64,000 nt of DNA from contig OZ026524.1 of NCBI GenBank assembly GCA_964019695.1, positions 28,994,164 through 29,058,163 of the forward strand, in the 5' to 3' direction. Origin of the DNA: Loripinus fragilis. Its lineage: Eukaryota; Mollusca; Bivalvia; Lucinida; Lucinidae. How positions within the stretch are numbered: the first letter of the stretch is position 1; every line of letters starts with the position of its first letter. The position numbers were made by a program, and so were the translations under genes. This document shows positions 32,733-43,013 of this stretch, piece by piece. The notes beneath the pieces are model-generated. The model ran no database searches. It worked only from the letters and a program-made list of their open reading frames with translations, and had not been told where the DNA came from.

Positions 32733-34322
32733 AGTAGTAATGGATGTCACTCTGGGTACGCCGATTTTTTAGCCTGAAAAGAACTTAGAATTTTTCCGGC
32801 TAAAAATTCGGTGTACCCAGAGATGACTATCCTGGTAAGCTTGAGTGACTAGCTGTGAATAACTTAGTTTATTTTTGGGATTTTTCTAGCTGGGCCTATA
32901 ATTGTGATAGTTTCTTGGGGTATTGAGAAATAACTTAGTTTATTTTTGAGGTCTATTCTGGTTGGGCCTATGATTATGATAGTTTCCTGGGCTATGGGGA
33001 AATAACTTAGTTTATTTTTGGGATTATTCTGGCTGGGGGTGTGATTATGATAGTTTCTTGGGCTATTGGGGAAATAACTTAGTTTATTTTTGAGGTCTAT
33101 TCTGGTTGGGCCTATGATTATGATAGTTTCCTGGGCTATGGGGAAATAACTTAGTTTATTTTTGGGATTATTCTGGCTGGGGGTGTGATTGTGATAGTTT
33201 CCTGGGCTATTGAGAATAACTTAGTTTATTTTTGGTTGGTCTGTAATAGTTTCCTGAGCTGTTGGGAAATAACTTAGTTTATTTGAGGTCTATTCTGGTA
33301 TATGATTGTGATTATGATAAGCTCCTGGTCATGTCCACTGGTTGGCTTATGATTGTGATAGTTTCCTGGGCTATTGGGGAATAACTTAGTTTATTTTTGA
33401 CTGCTTTGTAATAGTTTCCTGGTCATATCCACTGGTTGGCTTGTGATTGTGATTGTTTCCTGGGCTATTAGAGAAATAACTTAGTCATTTTAAGGGGGAT
33501 AAAGATTCTGCTGTGGTGATATTAAAATAACTTAGTTAATTTCAGCTTTGAAAATAACTTAGTTATTTAAGGGTGATGAAGACTCTTCTGTGGTGATATA
33601 TAAAATAACTTAGTTAATTTCAGCTTTGAAAATAACTTAGTCATTTTAGGGGAGATAGTATGTGGTGATATATGGTGTGTGTCAAGGCTTCTAAGTTCTA
33701 TGCGTCTTTAGAGTCTCTTGGTCAATCTCCTGGAGGCATCACTCTATAGCATTAACTTGCTAGAGTAGATGTGTACTTAGATATGATTAGGCTGCTTGAA
33801 AGTATTTAAGAAATATACTTTTTCAGATTCTTGCATGAAGTCGTATTTGATAGCTAGTATCTATCTTATGATTAAGTTAGAGCTTCTGTTCATATCTTAG
33901 ATAATCATCATTGGCATGTAATAGTATTGGGTTTAATGATCGGATGTTGATGAATGTGTCCATATCACTTGAGATGTGGATGCAATGTGGACCTTCACAC
34001 GTAAAATGTGGATGCAATGTGGATCCACCACATCTCCACAATTTGAATGTGGATGTAATGTGGAGCAATGTGGATGTATTGTGGAGCAATGTGGATTTCC
34101 ACATTTCAAATGTGAATAAATGCACATATATTACGGGTCAGAATAATGGAGATTTACGTTCATTCTTTGATAAGTACGAATTATATGTGGACCGCCACAC
34201 TTAAAATGTGGATCCACCACATCTCCACATCTTGACAATGTGGATCCACCACATCTCCACATCTCCACAATGTGGAGTTTCCGTACCTACACATTTGACA
34301 ATTTGACTTATACCCTCTCTCA
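32733..34322 (+). repeat. Left terminal inverted repeat (~1.59 kb)
   Basis: Contents in order are the tip palindrome (32,750-32,822), about 13 copies of AATAACTTAGTTTATTT or a close variant (32,862 to about 33,640), and a GC-containing block. The last part is a cluster of GTGGATCCACCACATCTCCA / CAATGTGGA palindromes (33,950-34,280). The counterpart is 38,608-40,049. Open frames inside are shadows present in both arms. Confidence 0.88.
32750..32822. repeat. Tip palindrome, left end
   Basis: CTCTGGGTAC ... GCC at 32,750 pairs with GGCTAAAAATTCGGTGTACC CAGAG ending 32,822. The stem is about 25 bp with few mismatches around a ~22-nt loop, 17 bp inside the terminus. The same palindrome is at 39,960-40,032. 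Confidence 0.85.
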
Positions 34323-34368
34323 ATTTCAGGTAAACTTCAGCGCTGAGCTGAAAATAACTATGATTGTG

Positions 34369-34640
34369 ATAGTTTTCTGGTTGTATCCACTAGTTGGTCT
34401 ATGAGAGTTTCCTGGTCCTGCTGTGGTAATATATAAAATAACTTAGTCAAATTCAGCTATGAAAATAACTTAGTCATTTTAGAGGGGTATAGAGTGTGAT
34501 ATGTGTGTGTGTAATAGTCAAGGCTACTTAGTTCTATGCGTCTTAAGAGTCTCTTGATCAATCAAGACCTCAACTCCTAGAGGCATAACTCTGTAGCGTT
34601 AACTAGTGTATAGCTAGTCGTCTCAAGCTTACTGCTACAT
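34369..34640 (+). repeat. Internal partial copy of the left arm
   Basis: GTGGTAATATATAAAATAAC TTAGTCAA and TTAGTTCTATGCGTCTTAAG AGTCTCTTG repeat, with divergence, the arm segment at about 33,590-33,760. It lies just inside the terminal repeat and beyond the region mirrored on the right. Confidence 0.7.
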
Positions 34641-34688
34641 ATTTTTTTAAATAAAAGAACAACAAAGACTGGAGAACATTTCTATAAC

Positions 34689-34694
34689 TTTATT
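34689..34694 (-). terminator. Poly(A) signal for the virus-like gene cluster
   Basis: TTTATT on the plus strand is AATAAA on the minus strand, 124 nt downstream of the zinc-finger gene stop codon. It is the natural end of a minus-strand transcript through the cluster. Confidence 0.55.
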
Positions 34695-34817
34695 GCCCCG
34701 CTAACTATAACTGATTACAATGACAGAGGATTAGGGTCGTCCCTCTGTTCATTGTTTACAATAAGAGAAATTAAAGAATATATGCCATCATACAAAGTAG
34801 AATTCTATTAGAATGTT

Positions 34818-35606
34818 TTAAGTATTCATCCAGGGCCTTTTTGGAAGTTGACTTTGAGTATCTCTTGGTCCAAAGTTGTTCTGTTTCAGTTGACTTGGTG
34901 CATATTTTGATCCTGAACTCCGTTGTAATGAATCTGATTCATTATCTTCACCTAAGGAATAGTTTGGTGGGTCAAATTCTTCAAGTTTCCCATCCAAGAG
35001 GTATCTTCGTTTTTTAATAGCATATTTCAAAGCATCATCCTCATCAAAGTCATCTTCATCTCGTAGTCGTTTTGCTGTATCTGTTATCTTCTTGTGCAAG
35101 GCATCTTTCTTCATTGCCTTGGAAAATTTAAGGAAGGCCTTGTATTGACCAATGGCTTCTGCTCTGTATCTTGGTTCTAGTTTATCGAAAGTGACCTCCT
35201 CTGCTTCATCTGTGTTCATGTCTGGATTTTTCTCTATTATATGTTGTACACCTTCATTGAATGTGTCTTGTAGGATACTATGAGCTCCATTAACGAAAAA
35301 TGACCAAGGATCAAACTTGCTCTTTTTTCTAGAATAATGTTGGTCTTCATCATCTTCATCAGTATAGTCTGTATCACTATCGTCGTGAATACCATAATCT
35401 TTGTCTGTATATTTCCCAAAGATATCTTCCTTTTGATGACTTCTAGAAGTCTCTGCATCAGATTCTTCAGACATAGTAGAGTCTTCGTTTTCTGACATTG
35501 TTTCTGACTCCATATCTTCACTGCAGATACCACTTGTCAGATGTCTTCTCAAACTGTCTGATCTTGCAAACTGTCGTTCACACTTTGGACACTGATGTTG
35601 ACCCAT
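34818..35606 (-). CDS. Zinc-finger acidic protein of the virus-like element (262 aa)
   Basis: The N-terminus has one C2H2-type finger in C2HC form: C6-x2-C9-x12-H22-x5-C28, with the conserved F and L (RQFARSDSLRRHL). Residues 29-92 are very acidic and serine-rich. A folded-looking middle follows (about 98-165: WSFFVNGAHSILQDTFNEG, then YKAFLKFSKAMKK). After it come a KR-rich patch (KKRRYLL, about 201-207) that could be a nuclear signal and a disordered tail. It is a single exon, the last of four minus-strand frames, with AATAAA 124 nt beyond the stop. Similar finger-plus-acidic proteins accompany jelly-roll genes in invertebrate virus-like elements as I remember them; function is unknown. The frame is intact. 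Confidence 0.72.
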   Translation of the reverse strand: MGQHQCPKCERQFARSDSLRRHLTSGICSEDMESETMSENEDSTMSEESDAETSRSHQKEDIFGKYTDKDYGIHDDSDTDYTDEDDEDQHYSRKKSKFDPWSFFVNGAHSILQDTFNEGVQHIIEKNPDMNTDEAEEVTFDKLEPRYRAEAIGQYKAFLKFSKAMKKDALHKKITDTAKRLRDEDDFDEDDALKYAIKKRRYLLDGKLEEFDPPNYSLGEDNESDSLQRSSGSKYAPSQLKQNNFGPRDTQSQLPKRPWMNT

Positions 35607-35717
35607 TGAAATCGTTTTGGTAAATGATTAGCTTCTCATTGATTGTGTCCTTTTATACTTGTAGTAACATACAAACCCACAGTTTTGTCAATATTTCTCA
35701 CAAAAATATGACATTTT

Positions 35718-36023
35718 CTACTCTGTCTTATTATTTGCATGTACTTCTTTTGCTGCAACACTTGAGAGAGGACTGCATTTTCTTGCTTTGCTGTTCTCTT
35801 TTGCAGAAGAAAAATTCTTTCTTTTATCACATCTTTGCTCCACAATATTTCTTCCCTTCATATATTTCTTCTCTAATGGCATTCTTTCTAGTTGTCTTCC
35901 TATCAGCTTACGAAGCTCTCTATGGCACATTCTACAGTACTTTGGTGGTCTTCCTTGCTTGAGTTTACTATCCAACGCTGTACTCAGCCTTTTCATCAGA
36001 TATCGAATTTGTCCATAGCTCAT
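35718..36023 (-). CDS. Basic 101-aa protein of the virus-like element
   Basis: Intact single-exon frame starting 6 nt after the stop of the upstream 43-aa ORF and ending 111 nt before the zinc-finger gene. It is strongly basic, with KQGRPPKYCRMCHRELRKL at about residues 22-40. That includes a CxxCH pair and an AT-hook-like GRPPK. It could bind DNA, as virion core proteins do, but no family is recognised. Packing within the cluster is the main argument that it is real. Confidence 0.5.
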   Translation of the reverse strand: MSYGQIRYLMKRLSTALDSKLKQGRPPKYCRMCHRELRKLIGRQLERMPLEKKYMKGRNIVEQRCDKRKNFSSAKENSKARKCSPLSSVAAKEVHANNKTE

Positions 36024-36029
36024 TTGATA

Positions 36030-36161
36030 TTAAGTTGATTTTTTAGAAGCAGGTTTTATCATATCATCATTGCAGCTTGTATTTTTCTGTCTTGCTGAGA
36101 GATCCATTCTTCTTCCTTTAGTGTTCGTAGAACAATAAGACATGTCAACCAGAACCATCAT
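36030..36161 (-). CDS. Small 43-aa ORF of the virus-like element
   Basis: Minus-strand ATG at 36,161 to TAA at 36,030, filling almost exactly the gap between the penton-like gene (stop at 36,185) and the 101-aa gene (start 36,023). The peptide ends KPASKKST and is basic. There is no recognisable domain. Tight spacing suggests it belongs to a polycistronic or read-through arrangement, but random occurrence of an ORF this short is common. Confidence 0.3.
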   Translation of the reverse strand: MMVLVDMSYCSTNTKGRRMDLSARQKNTSCNDDMIKPASKKST

Positions 36162-36184
36162 ATTTATACTGATAGCAAAATTGA

Positions 36185-37027
36185 TCAACTTTTTATACGT
36201 TTGAAGTGTAATTTTACTAAAGTTTTCCCACCAACAAAAGGGACAGACCTGCCAATTTCATCTTTGATATCAATATGAACCTGATCAATATAAAATTTTG
36301 CCAAAGGTACATTATGTAAATTCACAAATTCTTGATGCGATTGAGTGCTAGATTTTGACTGATTATAAGAAACAATTCTAAGTATAGGAGCTGTTATATT
36401 TCCAACGTAAGTGTAATCTGCAACATCAGAATAAACAAACATCTGATGGTGGGTCATGTTCAAATCAATAGCATATGTAAAAGCCTGGTTATCATTCCCA
36501 ATCAGTTTATTTGAAAGATCAGGATTCAATCCAAGTATTTCGCCAAGAGACTTTGAAAATCTTATTTGAACTCTATTTGGATTTTCAACATGTAAGTTTA
36601 CACGATTACCTGATTTCTTATAACTTAATGAGATCATACTGTGGATTTGATGTAGAATAGCTCCACATTTTTCTTCAATTGCAATCTGAATTTGCTCAAC
36701 TAAGTGCTGAGGCGAATTATAGTTTCCTGCTGGGATAAACAATTTTATTTCAGGACAACTTCCATCTTTCATGCATACAGTATTCATTTTACTTTTCCCC
36801 AGTCTTTCCAAAACATTCTCATCGTAGAAGTGAACATAAAAATAATTGTTGTTATGTGAAATGTTATAAACTTCCGAAGAAGTCATAATTTCTACCAACG
36901 CTACAACCCATTGTTCTTTCTGGACTTGAATAGGATGATTTAGCTTTGTGGTAAATGAGAACTGTTTATTTTTAGGGAAAATATCCATAGAACTATCACT
37001 CAGTAAGCTCAGATAAAATTCGTCCAT
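36185..37027 (-). CDS. Penton/jelly-roll-like virion protein homologue (280 aa)
   Basis: Start chosen at the internal methionine (37,027, [15 protein letters not shown]), where similarity to known relatives begins. The frame is open to 37,090, into the (TA)n tract. The opening pattern is D-E-F-Y-x-S-L-x-S-D-S-S-M-D-x-F-P-x-N, then F-T-T-K-L, then Q-W-V-V-A-L-V-E-I. It is characteristic of a family found in virus-like elements of aquatic invertebrates that I associate with penton or minor-capsid jelly-roll proteins of adintovirus/Polinton-type elements. The rest is beta-strand-rich with a conserved-looking [11 protein letters not shown] segment. No transmembrane segment. The frame is uninterrupted. 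The capsid role is inferred from family memory and context, not shown. Confidence 0.6.
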   Translation of the reverse strand: MDEFYLSLLSDSSMDIFPKNKQFSFTTKLNHPIQVQKEQWVVALVEIMTSSEVYNISHNNNYFYVHFYDENVLERLGKSKMNTVCMKDGSCPEIKLFIPAGNYNSPQHLVEQIQIAIEEKCGAILHQIHSMISLSYKKSGNRVNLHVENPNRVQIRFSKSLGEILGLNPDLSNKLIGNDNQAFTYAIDLNMTHHQMFVYSDVADYTYVGNITAPILRIVSYNQSKSSTQSHQEFVNLHNVPLAKFYIDQVHIDIKDEIGRSVPFVGGKTLVKLHFKRIKS

Positions 37028-37086
37028 GATCGCATATGTGAAATAACCAACACACTTGATAGAAATATAATGACAATTGCTTAACG

Positions 37087-37237
<151 letters not shown>

Positions 37238-37347
37238 CTACTCTCATATTAATCATATGAAGATAGAATATATAGCATCTGTGGGAAAAACCCAAATTTT
37301 CTGAAATCAACAGTTGAAATTTCACAAAAGCGTAAACACTATTTGAT

Positions 37348-37540
37348 TTTTTCATCCGATCGAATATTTTCCATAGGTCAAACTACTAAAAGTTTCACCA
37401 TGTGGTAGGCAAAATCACTAGTTCTCAAATTATTTTGATATGCATATCTATTTGAATTTTTTCATCAGATCAAATATTTTCTATAAGCCAAACTACTGAA
37501 AGTTTCACCATGTGCTAGGCGAAATCACTAGCAAAAAAAA
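37348..37540 (+). repeat. Direct repeat pair of ~110-bp units
   Basis: TTTTTCATCCGATCGAATAT TTTCCATAGGTCAAACTACT and the copy starting TTTTTCATCAGATCAAATAT. Both go on to AAAGTTTCACCATGTG-TAGGC and AAATCACTAG. Confidence 0.85.
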
Positions 37541-38400
37541 ATTTGACAAGCAAATCTATATGAATTTTTTGCGAGACTACAATTTTTGCTAGGACTATAG
37601 TGTCAGGCGAGACTACATTTTTTGAAAAAAATTGCAAGAAGTATCAGGCACTGTATAAACAGCACCATTACTCCCCCAGTACTATCCTCACCTCAGAATC
37701 CCTGGCGATTGAAACTGTCTCAAATACAAGTCAAATTCCTGCATGTCTCTATGGACCAGAGAATTTGAGGCGGAGCCACTCCAACCCGAAGGTTGGCGCC
37801 CTTAAACAGCCGAAGCTGCTCTACCTTTTTAAATGCATATTCAACAGTTTCTGAAGCACAAAGCTTCTCTACGGGCCTCGGCGGATGTATAGAGTACCAG
37901 TGGTCAGTTATTTTTGTTCAACATATATCTCTACTGACTTAATAAGCAAATATTTGCGATTCATATATATAGTTATCCTATCACAGAATAAGTTTGAAAT
38001 GGTGTCTCAATGCTACTCTATCCCATAATAGTTATCATGTCTTATAGTATGTAAAATCTATAACTTGAATATAAGAGATATCTTTTGGTAAAAATTTGAA
38101 GTAAATCGGATAAAAAATACCCGAGCTATTACAAATTTCGCATATTTTTTAGCGTGAAATTTTTTATTCAAGGGAGATATATTGGCATGAAATAGCAAGA
38201 ATCAGATTTTTAAAAAGTAAAAATCATATTTTTGCAATAACTTGAGTTTGCCTCGACCGATTTTCAATTTTTTTTCACCCTATAAAAAGCTGAGAACAAT
38301 AGCTATCTTATCAAATACATTATATTATTTAACTACAGTTTACACATAAAGAGAGCAAATCAGTAATGGCATATCAAATACCAACAGAAATACAACATAA
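37541..38400. other. Unannotated interior of the virus-like element
   Basis: A plus-strand 84-codon frame at 37,600-37,854 has no recognisable motif. From 37,990 the sequence is AT-rich with no gene seen. The missing replication or integration genes are not here. Confidence 0.45.
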
Positions 38401-38607
38401 AATTTGGACTCATGAATTTTACTGAGTTATTTTATATATCATCACAGAAGGACCTTTATTCCACTAAAATGACTAAGTTATTTTCAAAGCTAAATTTGAC
38501 TAAGTTATTTTCAAAGCTGGAAATTATCACAATCATACACCAGCCAAAATGGCCCAAAAAGTTATTCACAGCTCAATGCTAAAGCCTACCAGGGATCGAT
38601 TGGAGAG

Positions 38608-40049
38608 AGGGTACAAGTCAAATTGTCAAATGTGTAGGTACGGAAACTCCACATTGTGGAGATGTGGAGATGTGGTGGATCCACATTGTCAAGATGTGGA
38701 GATGTGGTGGATCCACATTTTAAGTGTGGCGGTCAATATATATAATTCGTACTTATCAAAGAATGAACGTAAATCTCCATTATTCTGACCTGCAATATAT
38801 ATGCATTTATTCACATTTGAAATGTGGAAATCCACATTGCTCCACAATACATCCACATTGCTCCACATTACATCCACATTCAAATTGTGGAGATGTGGTG
38901 GATCCACATTGCATCCACATTTTACGTGTGAAGGTCCACATTGCATCCACATCTCAAGTGATATGGACACATTCATCAACATCCGATCATTAAACCCAAT
39001 ACTATTACATGCCAATGATGATTATCTAAGATATGAACAGAAGCTCTAACTTAATCATAAGATAGATACTAGCTATCAAATACGACTTCATGCAAGAATC
39101 TGAAAAAGTATATTTCTTAAATACTTTCAAGCAGCCTAATCATATCTAAGTACACACCTACTCTAGCAAGTTAATGCTATAGAGTGATGCCTCCAGGAGA
39201 TTGACCAAGAGACTCTAAAGACGCATAGAACTTAGAAGCCTTGACACACACCATATATCACCACATACTATCTCCCCTAAAATGACTAAGTTATTTTCAA
39301 AGCTGAAATTAACTAAGTTATTTTATATATCACCACAGAAGAGTCTTCATCACCCTTAAATAACTAAGTTATTTTCAAAGCTGAAATTAACAAAGTTATT
39401 TTAATATCACCACAGCAGAATCTTTATCCCCCTTAAAATGACTAAGTTATTTCTCTAATAGCCCAGGAAACAATCACAATCACAAGCCAACCAGTGGATA
39501 TGACCAGGAAACTATTACAAAGCAGTCAAAAATAAACTAAGTTATTCCCCAATAGCCCAGGAAACTATCACAATCATAAGCCAACCAGTGGATATGACCA
39601 GGAGCTTATCATAATCACAATCATATACCAGAATAGACCTCAAATAAACTAAGTTATTTCCCAACAGCTCAGGAAACTATTACAGACCAACCAAAAATAA
39701 ACTAAGTTATTCTCAATAGCCCAGGAAACTATCACAATCACACCCCCAGCCAGAATAATCCCAAAAATAAACTAAGTTATTTCCCCATAGCCCAAGAAAC
39801 TATCATAATCATAGGCCCAACCAGAATAGACCTCAAAAATAAACTAAGTTATTTTTCAATACCCCAAGAAACTATCACAATTATAGGCCCAGCTAGAAAA
39901 ATCCCAAAAATAAACTAAGTTATTCACAGCTAGTCACTCAAGCTTACCAGGATAGTCATCTCTGGGTACACCGAATTTTTAGCCGGAAAAATTCTAAGTT
40001 CTTTTCAGGCTAAAAAATCGGCGTACCCAGAGTGACATCCATTACTACT
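38608..40049 (-). repeat. Right terminal inverted repeat (~1.44 kb)
   Basis: The inverse of the left arm. It has AAATAAACTAAGTTATT copies, the TGTGGATCCACATT-type palindromes (38,650-38,960) and the tip palindrome at 39,960-40,032. It lacks one internal unit present on the left (roughly 33,010-33,155). A short partial copy of arm sequence lies just inside at 38,420-38,560. Confidence 0.88.
39960..40032. repeat. Tip palindrome, right end
   Basis: Mirror of 32,750-32,822. CTCTGGGTACACCGAATTTT TAGCC pairs with GGCTAAAAAATCGGCGTACC CAGAG. Confidence 0.85.
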
Positions 40050-40055
40050 TAAGTT
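40050..40055 (+). repeat. Right target-site duplication TAAGTT
   Basis: Directly follows CCATTACTACT. Same orientation as 32,727-32,732. Confidence 0.88.
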
Positions 40056-40324
40056 GTTTTTCATGAATTATGTTAGAGCCAGTACCAGCAGCTCATTGCA
40101 ATATTTTATTTGGTTAAAATCAAAAAGCAAGTAAAGTTATATTTGGTAGTTCCATGTGTAAAGTTACTTTAGATTTTAAGTTTTTCTTCCACACCGAATA
40201 AGGATATCTGAGATTTTACCCTGGGAGAGAAAATCGTAACTTACACATGCTTTCTTATCCAGGACGTCAAGTAACGTCATCCTGTGAAATTGCGTTTTCA
40301 GGAACTTCTGTAAGGTTATTTAAA

Positions 40325-40530
40325 ATAAATACATAAATAAATACAGTGGCGAGCAAGAAAAAGAATCCATTATATGTGTGAGGATCAGTCCCTTGGGATA
40401 ACCTTTCATCATCACTCGGCAGGTCTCGTGATGCCAAACGGCGATCCGAGGGACGTATAAGAATCTCTCATGAGTGTGAGGGTATTTTCTATTCTACCCT
40501 CACACTCATGACAGATTCTTATTATCTATC
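40325..40530 (-). mobile_element. Foldback element with TAAA tail, second copy
   Basis: ATAAATAAATAC, then GGCGAGCAAGAAAAAGAATC, TGTGTGAGGAT, and TAAGAATCTCTCATGAGTGT with its inverse ACACTCATGACAGATTCTTA. The inverse-orientation relative of 30,210-30,420. Confidence 0.65.
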
Positions 40531-40532
40531 AC

Positions 40533-40695
40533 AGAGGGCCATACAAGTAATTTGACCCTAGGCATCCAATTGCTTCTTCAGGTGGGCAGTACCAGAATTT
40601 CTTAAGAAACATATTGCCCTTTAGAATTTTCCAGGGGATGGGAGTCCTGACCACCTGTCCCCCTTCAGTATCCGCCCATGATTATACCTGTACTG
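40533..40695 (+). repeat. Dispersed repeat ending in ATCCGCCCATGAT
   Basis: Shares CAGAGGGCC-TACA, CAATTGCTTCTT-AGG, AAGAAACATAT, TTCCAGGGGAT and ATCCGCCCATGAT with copies at 43,970, 55,288 and 57,048. Confidence 0.6.
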
Positions 40696-40918
40696 CCATT
40701 ATCTTTTTCAGGTCAGGAGTAGCTCCTTTATCAAGCACCACCTCTCTGATATTGGCTTCCTTAAAGGAAAAAGCCTATACTACTGCGCCATTCAGGCTTG
40801 GATAAGCAACTCTATAGTCAACAAACTATCATAAATAAGATTACGACTTTAGAACATCTCGCTGACTGGACTGATAAATTGGCGAGCATCTATGTACTGA
40901 CAACCAACTTCAAAGAAA

Positions 40919-42094
40919 ATGACGCCAGTCACTCTAGGTGCCATCAATAACACATGGCTTAGCAATGCGACATGGAGCGCTAATAATACGGAAAAAAATT
41001 CTAGGAATGATACATCAGACTCTCTTCACATCAAGATAACATCATGGCTGGACACTAATGCGAAGAATGCTATAACCACTGAATCAAACTTCAGAAACAT
41101 GACGTCAGCCACCCTCAACACCAATAGTAACACATGGCTGGGAAATGCGTCATGGGTTGCTAATAGTACTGAATCTTATTTTGGTAATATAACGTCACCT
41201 GAGATTAACTTTGCAGTTTCTGTTACAATGTATACTTTTTTCGTCATCTCAGTTTGCTTAGTTATTCTAGGGTTACTTGGTAACATGACGACGATACTCA
41301 TCATGCAGCAACGCCCATTTAAGTCCACAACACATAGTATATTACTATCAGCTTTAGCCATCACTGATACACTGAGTTTCCCAATATTCTTGCTCTTCAA
41401 GCCATGTGTTGCCTACCTCTTTGGTTTCGACATGAGATCACTCGGAGACGTTGTCTGTAGACTACTCCAATATTTATCTTATATAGCGAGAGTAGGCGGC
41501 TCAGCTATGATCATACTTATATGTTTAGAACGATTCATAGCCGTTTGTTTTCCATTTAAGGCAAAGTTTATATTGGCTAAAAAATCAGCATATATTTCAG
41601 TTTGTGTTTGCTCGTTGCTTGCTATCGTAGTTGGTGGGCTGGTGGTGCGATATTCGGGGGTGGAAGATGTGTATTGTGCACCAATATCAGCAAACACATC
41701 TGTTGCAACCCTATCTATACCTGCAGTAATTGCACCAACTATCTTCTTGCCTGCTTTGGTCATTCTCAGTCTTATGCCACTTACAGTTGGCAAGCTCTGT
41801 CGCAATAGAGTAAATCAGCCAGAAGACAAAACTGCTCGAACAGCGACCATGCTGATTAGCACAGTGATCTGGTATTTTATTCTCATGGTTGTCGCATCTA
41901 TTATAATTGGCGTATTGGAGGGCGCTGCCATCAGTCAGTTTAGTCTCTTGGCCCCTTGGATTAAGGTTGTTATTGAGTTTCACATGACTTTAGATCAAGT
42001 CAATATTTCTCTGAACTTTTTTTTGTATTCGATGGTATCTTCTGACTTCAGACGGGCGTTTCAAGGCCTGTTCTCTACGACGTTAGAAATATGA
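40919..42094 (+). CDS. Rhodopsin-family GPCR, peptide-receptor-like, intronless (391 aa)
   Basis: Seven predicted membrane helices at about residues 103-129, 138-162, 178-203, 222-243, 262-288, 306-332 and 350-375. Class A marks are LLGN in TM1 (119-122), LAITD in TM2 (usual LAxxD), and a Cys pair C180 / C253 linking TM3 and ECL2. Others are ERF (204-206) in place of DRY, and NFFLY (366-370) in place of NPxxY. The TM6 proline is missing. The ~95-residue extracellular N-terminus has eight N-glycosylation sequons (N10, N16, N22, N30, N60, N76, N82, N90) and an internal duplication (residues 1-25 and 61-85). There is no signal peptide. The start ATG has AAAA before it. Single exon, with AATAAA at 42,400. 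It resembles invertebrate FMRFamide/myosuppressin-type orphan receptors in overall style; the ligand is unknown. It lies 870 bp from the virus-like element. Confidence 0.88.
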   Translation: MTPVTLGAINNTWLSNATWSANNTEKNSRNDTSDSLHIKITSWLDTNAKNAITTESNFRNMTSATLNTNSNTWLGNASWVANSTESYFGNITSPEINFAVSVTMYTFFVISVCLVILGLLGNMTTILIMQQRPFKSTTHSILLSALAITDTLSFPIFLLFKPCVAYLFGFDMRSLGDVVCRLLQYLSYIARVGGSAMIILICLERFIAVCFPFKAKFILAKKSAYISVCVCSLLAIVVGGLVVRYSGVEDVYCAPISANTSVATLSIPAVIAPTIFLPALVILSLMPLTVGKLCRNRVNQPEDKTARTATMLISTVIWYFILMVVASIIIGVLEGAAISQFSLLAPWIKVVIEFHMTLDQVNISLNFFLYSMVSSDFRRAFQGLFSTTLEI

Positions 42095-42399
42095 TAGGAA
42101 GCTAAGGGCTAATTGCATACTAGTATAGTCCTACCAGTTAAGACAGACTGGGTGGTTCTTAGCAAAGACACACCCATGGACATTTCCGTATAAAAATCGG
42201 TAAGAAGGAGTGTATTTTCTTGACCTGTGAAACGCTTTATAGCTGTATACCTTTATATACCTGCAGTAGTTTTATGCCCGTTGTGAGAAAAAGGCATCTC
42301 GAATTAATTTGGATAACAAGGAGACTGACTAGTCTAGATATATGTGTTCTGACAATGTTTCGAAATTTTAGCTATTCAAATTATAATACTGAATAAGAA

Positions 42400-42405
42400 A
42401 ATAAA
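42400..42405 (+). terminator. Candidate poly(A) signal for the GPCR
   Basis: AATAAA about 300 nt after the stop codon, the first clean one downstream. Confidence 0.45.
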
Positions 42406-43013
42406 ACAATGGTCAGCAATGAAAAAATTAATACTATAAATTGGTCAGCACACGAGATGATGGTTCTTATTACATCGTTGTGATGGAAAGGCTCCAACGA
42501 GCCTGCATGTACGCATGACCTCGCCATGGCTTTCGCTTCTCACATAAACAAAGTATGCAAGTTGAAGAAGACGCCAAACAACTTTTAGACATCTAGTCTT
42601 TCTGGACACGCCAGAATGGGCGTTTATTATAGATGAACGAACCAAGCGGAAGCAATAATGACTCTCTTCTGAGAACCATAACTAAACAAAACCAACGCAA
42701 ATGAAGCTTAACTGTTATAATTCAATGTTGGCTATATATTGGCCATGACGGTCATTTTGTTATATTGTTAATTAATAAAGGACCTCTGACGGTGGTAATG
42801 GGAGTCATAATGTATTGCTGCCTATTATTTTTTTAAAAATAAAAGTTAGTCAAATGGTTCCATCTTCATATATAAGTTCAATTTTAGTCCATATTTAACG
42901 ATAGTGCAATTAGTTTCCTATTTGAATGGATGTACGGCTTTATTTTTGGGCTAAACTGGTCGTTTTTTGCATTAAACATATAGGGAAATAGAAAAATATT
43001 TCTGTAACCTCTT
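42406..43013. other. Unannotated stretch
   Basis: No supported gene; a further AATAAA is near 42,774. Nothing else recognised. Confidence 0.4.

Noticed and set aside
32584..32772. ORF running into the left end of the virus-like element
   Set aside because: Its last codons lie in the element's terminus, so it only became open by the insertion; no motif seen.
33877..34204. ORFs on both strands inside the left arm and their mirror images at 38,689-39,049
   Set aside because: They are translations of TGTGGATCCACC palindromes present in both arms and have no independent support.
35624..36018. Plus-strand hydrophobic ORFs of 112 and 76 aa
   Set aside because: Antisense of the basic 101-aa gene; the runs of F/L/S come from reverse-complemented Lys/Glu codons.
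41176..41983. Minus-strand and alternative-frame ORFs under the GPCR
   Set aside because: Shadows of the receptor gene.
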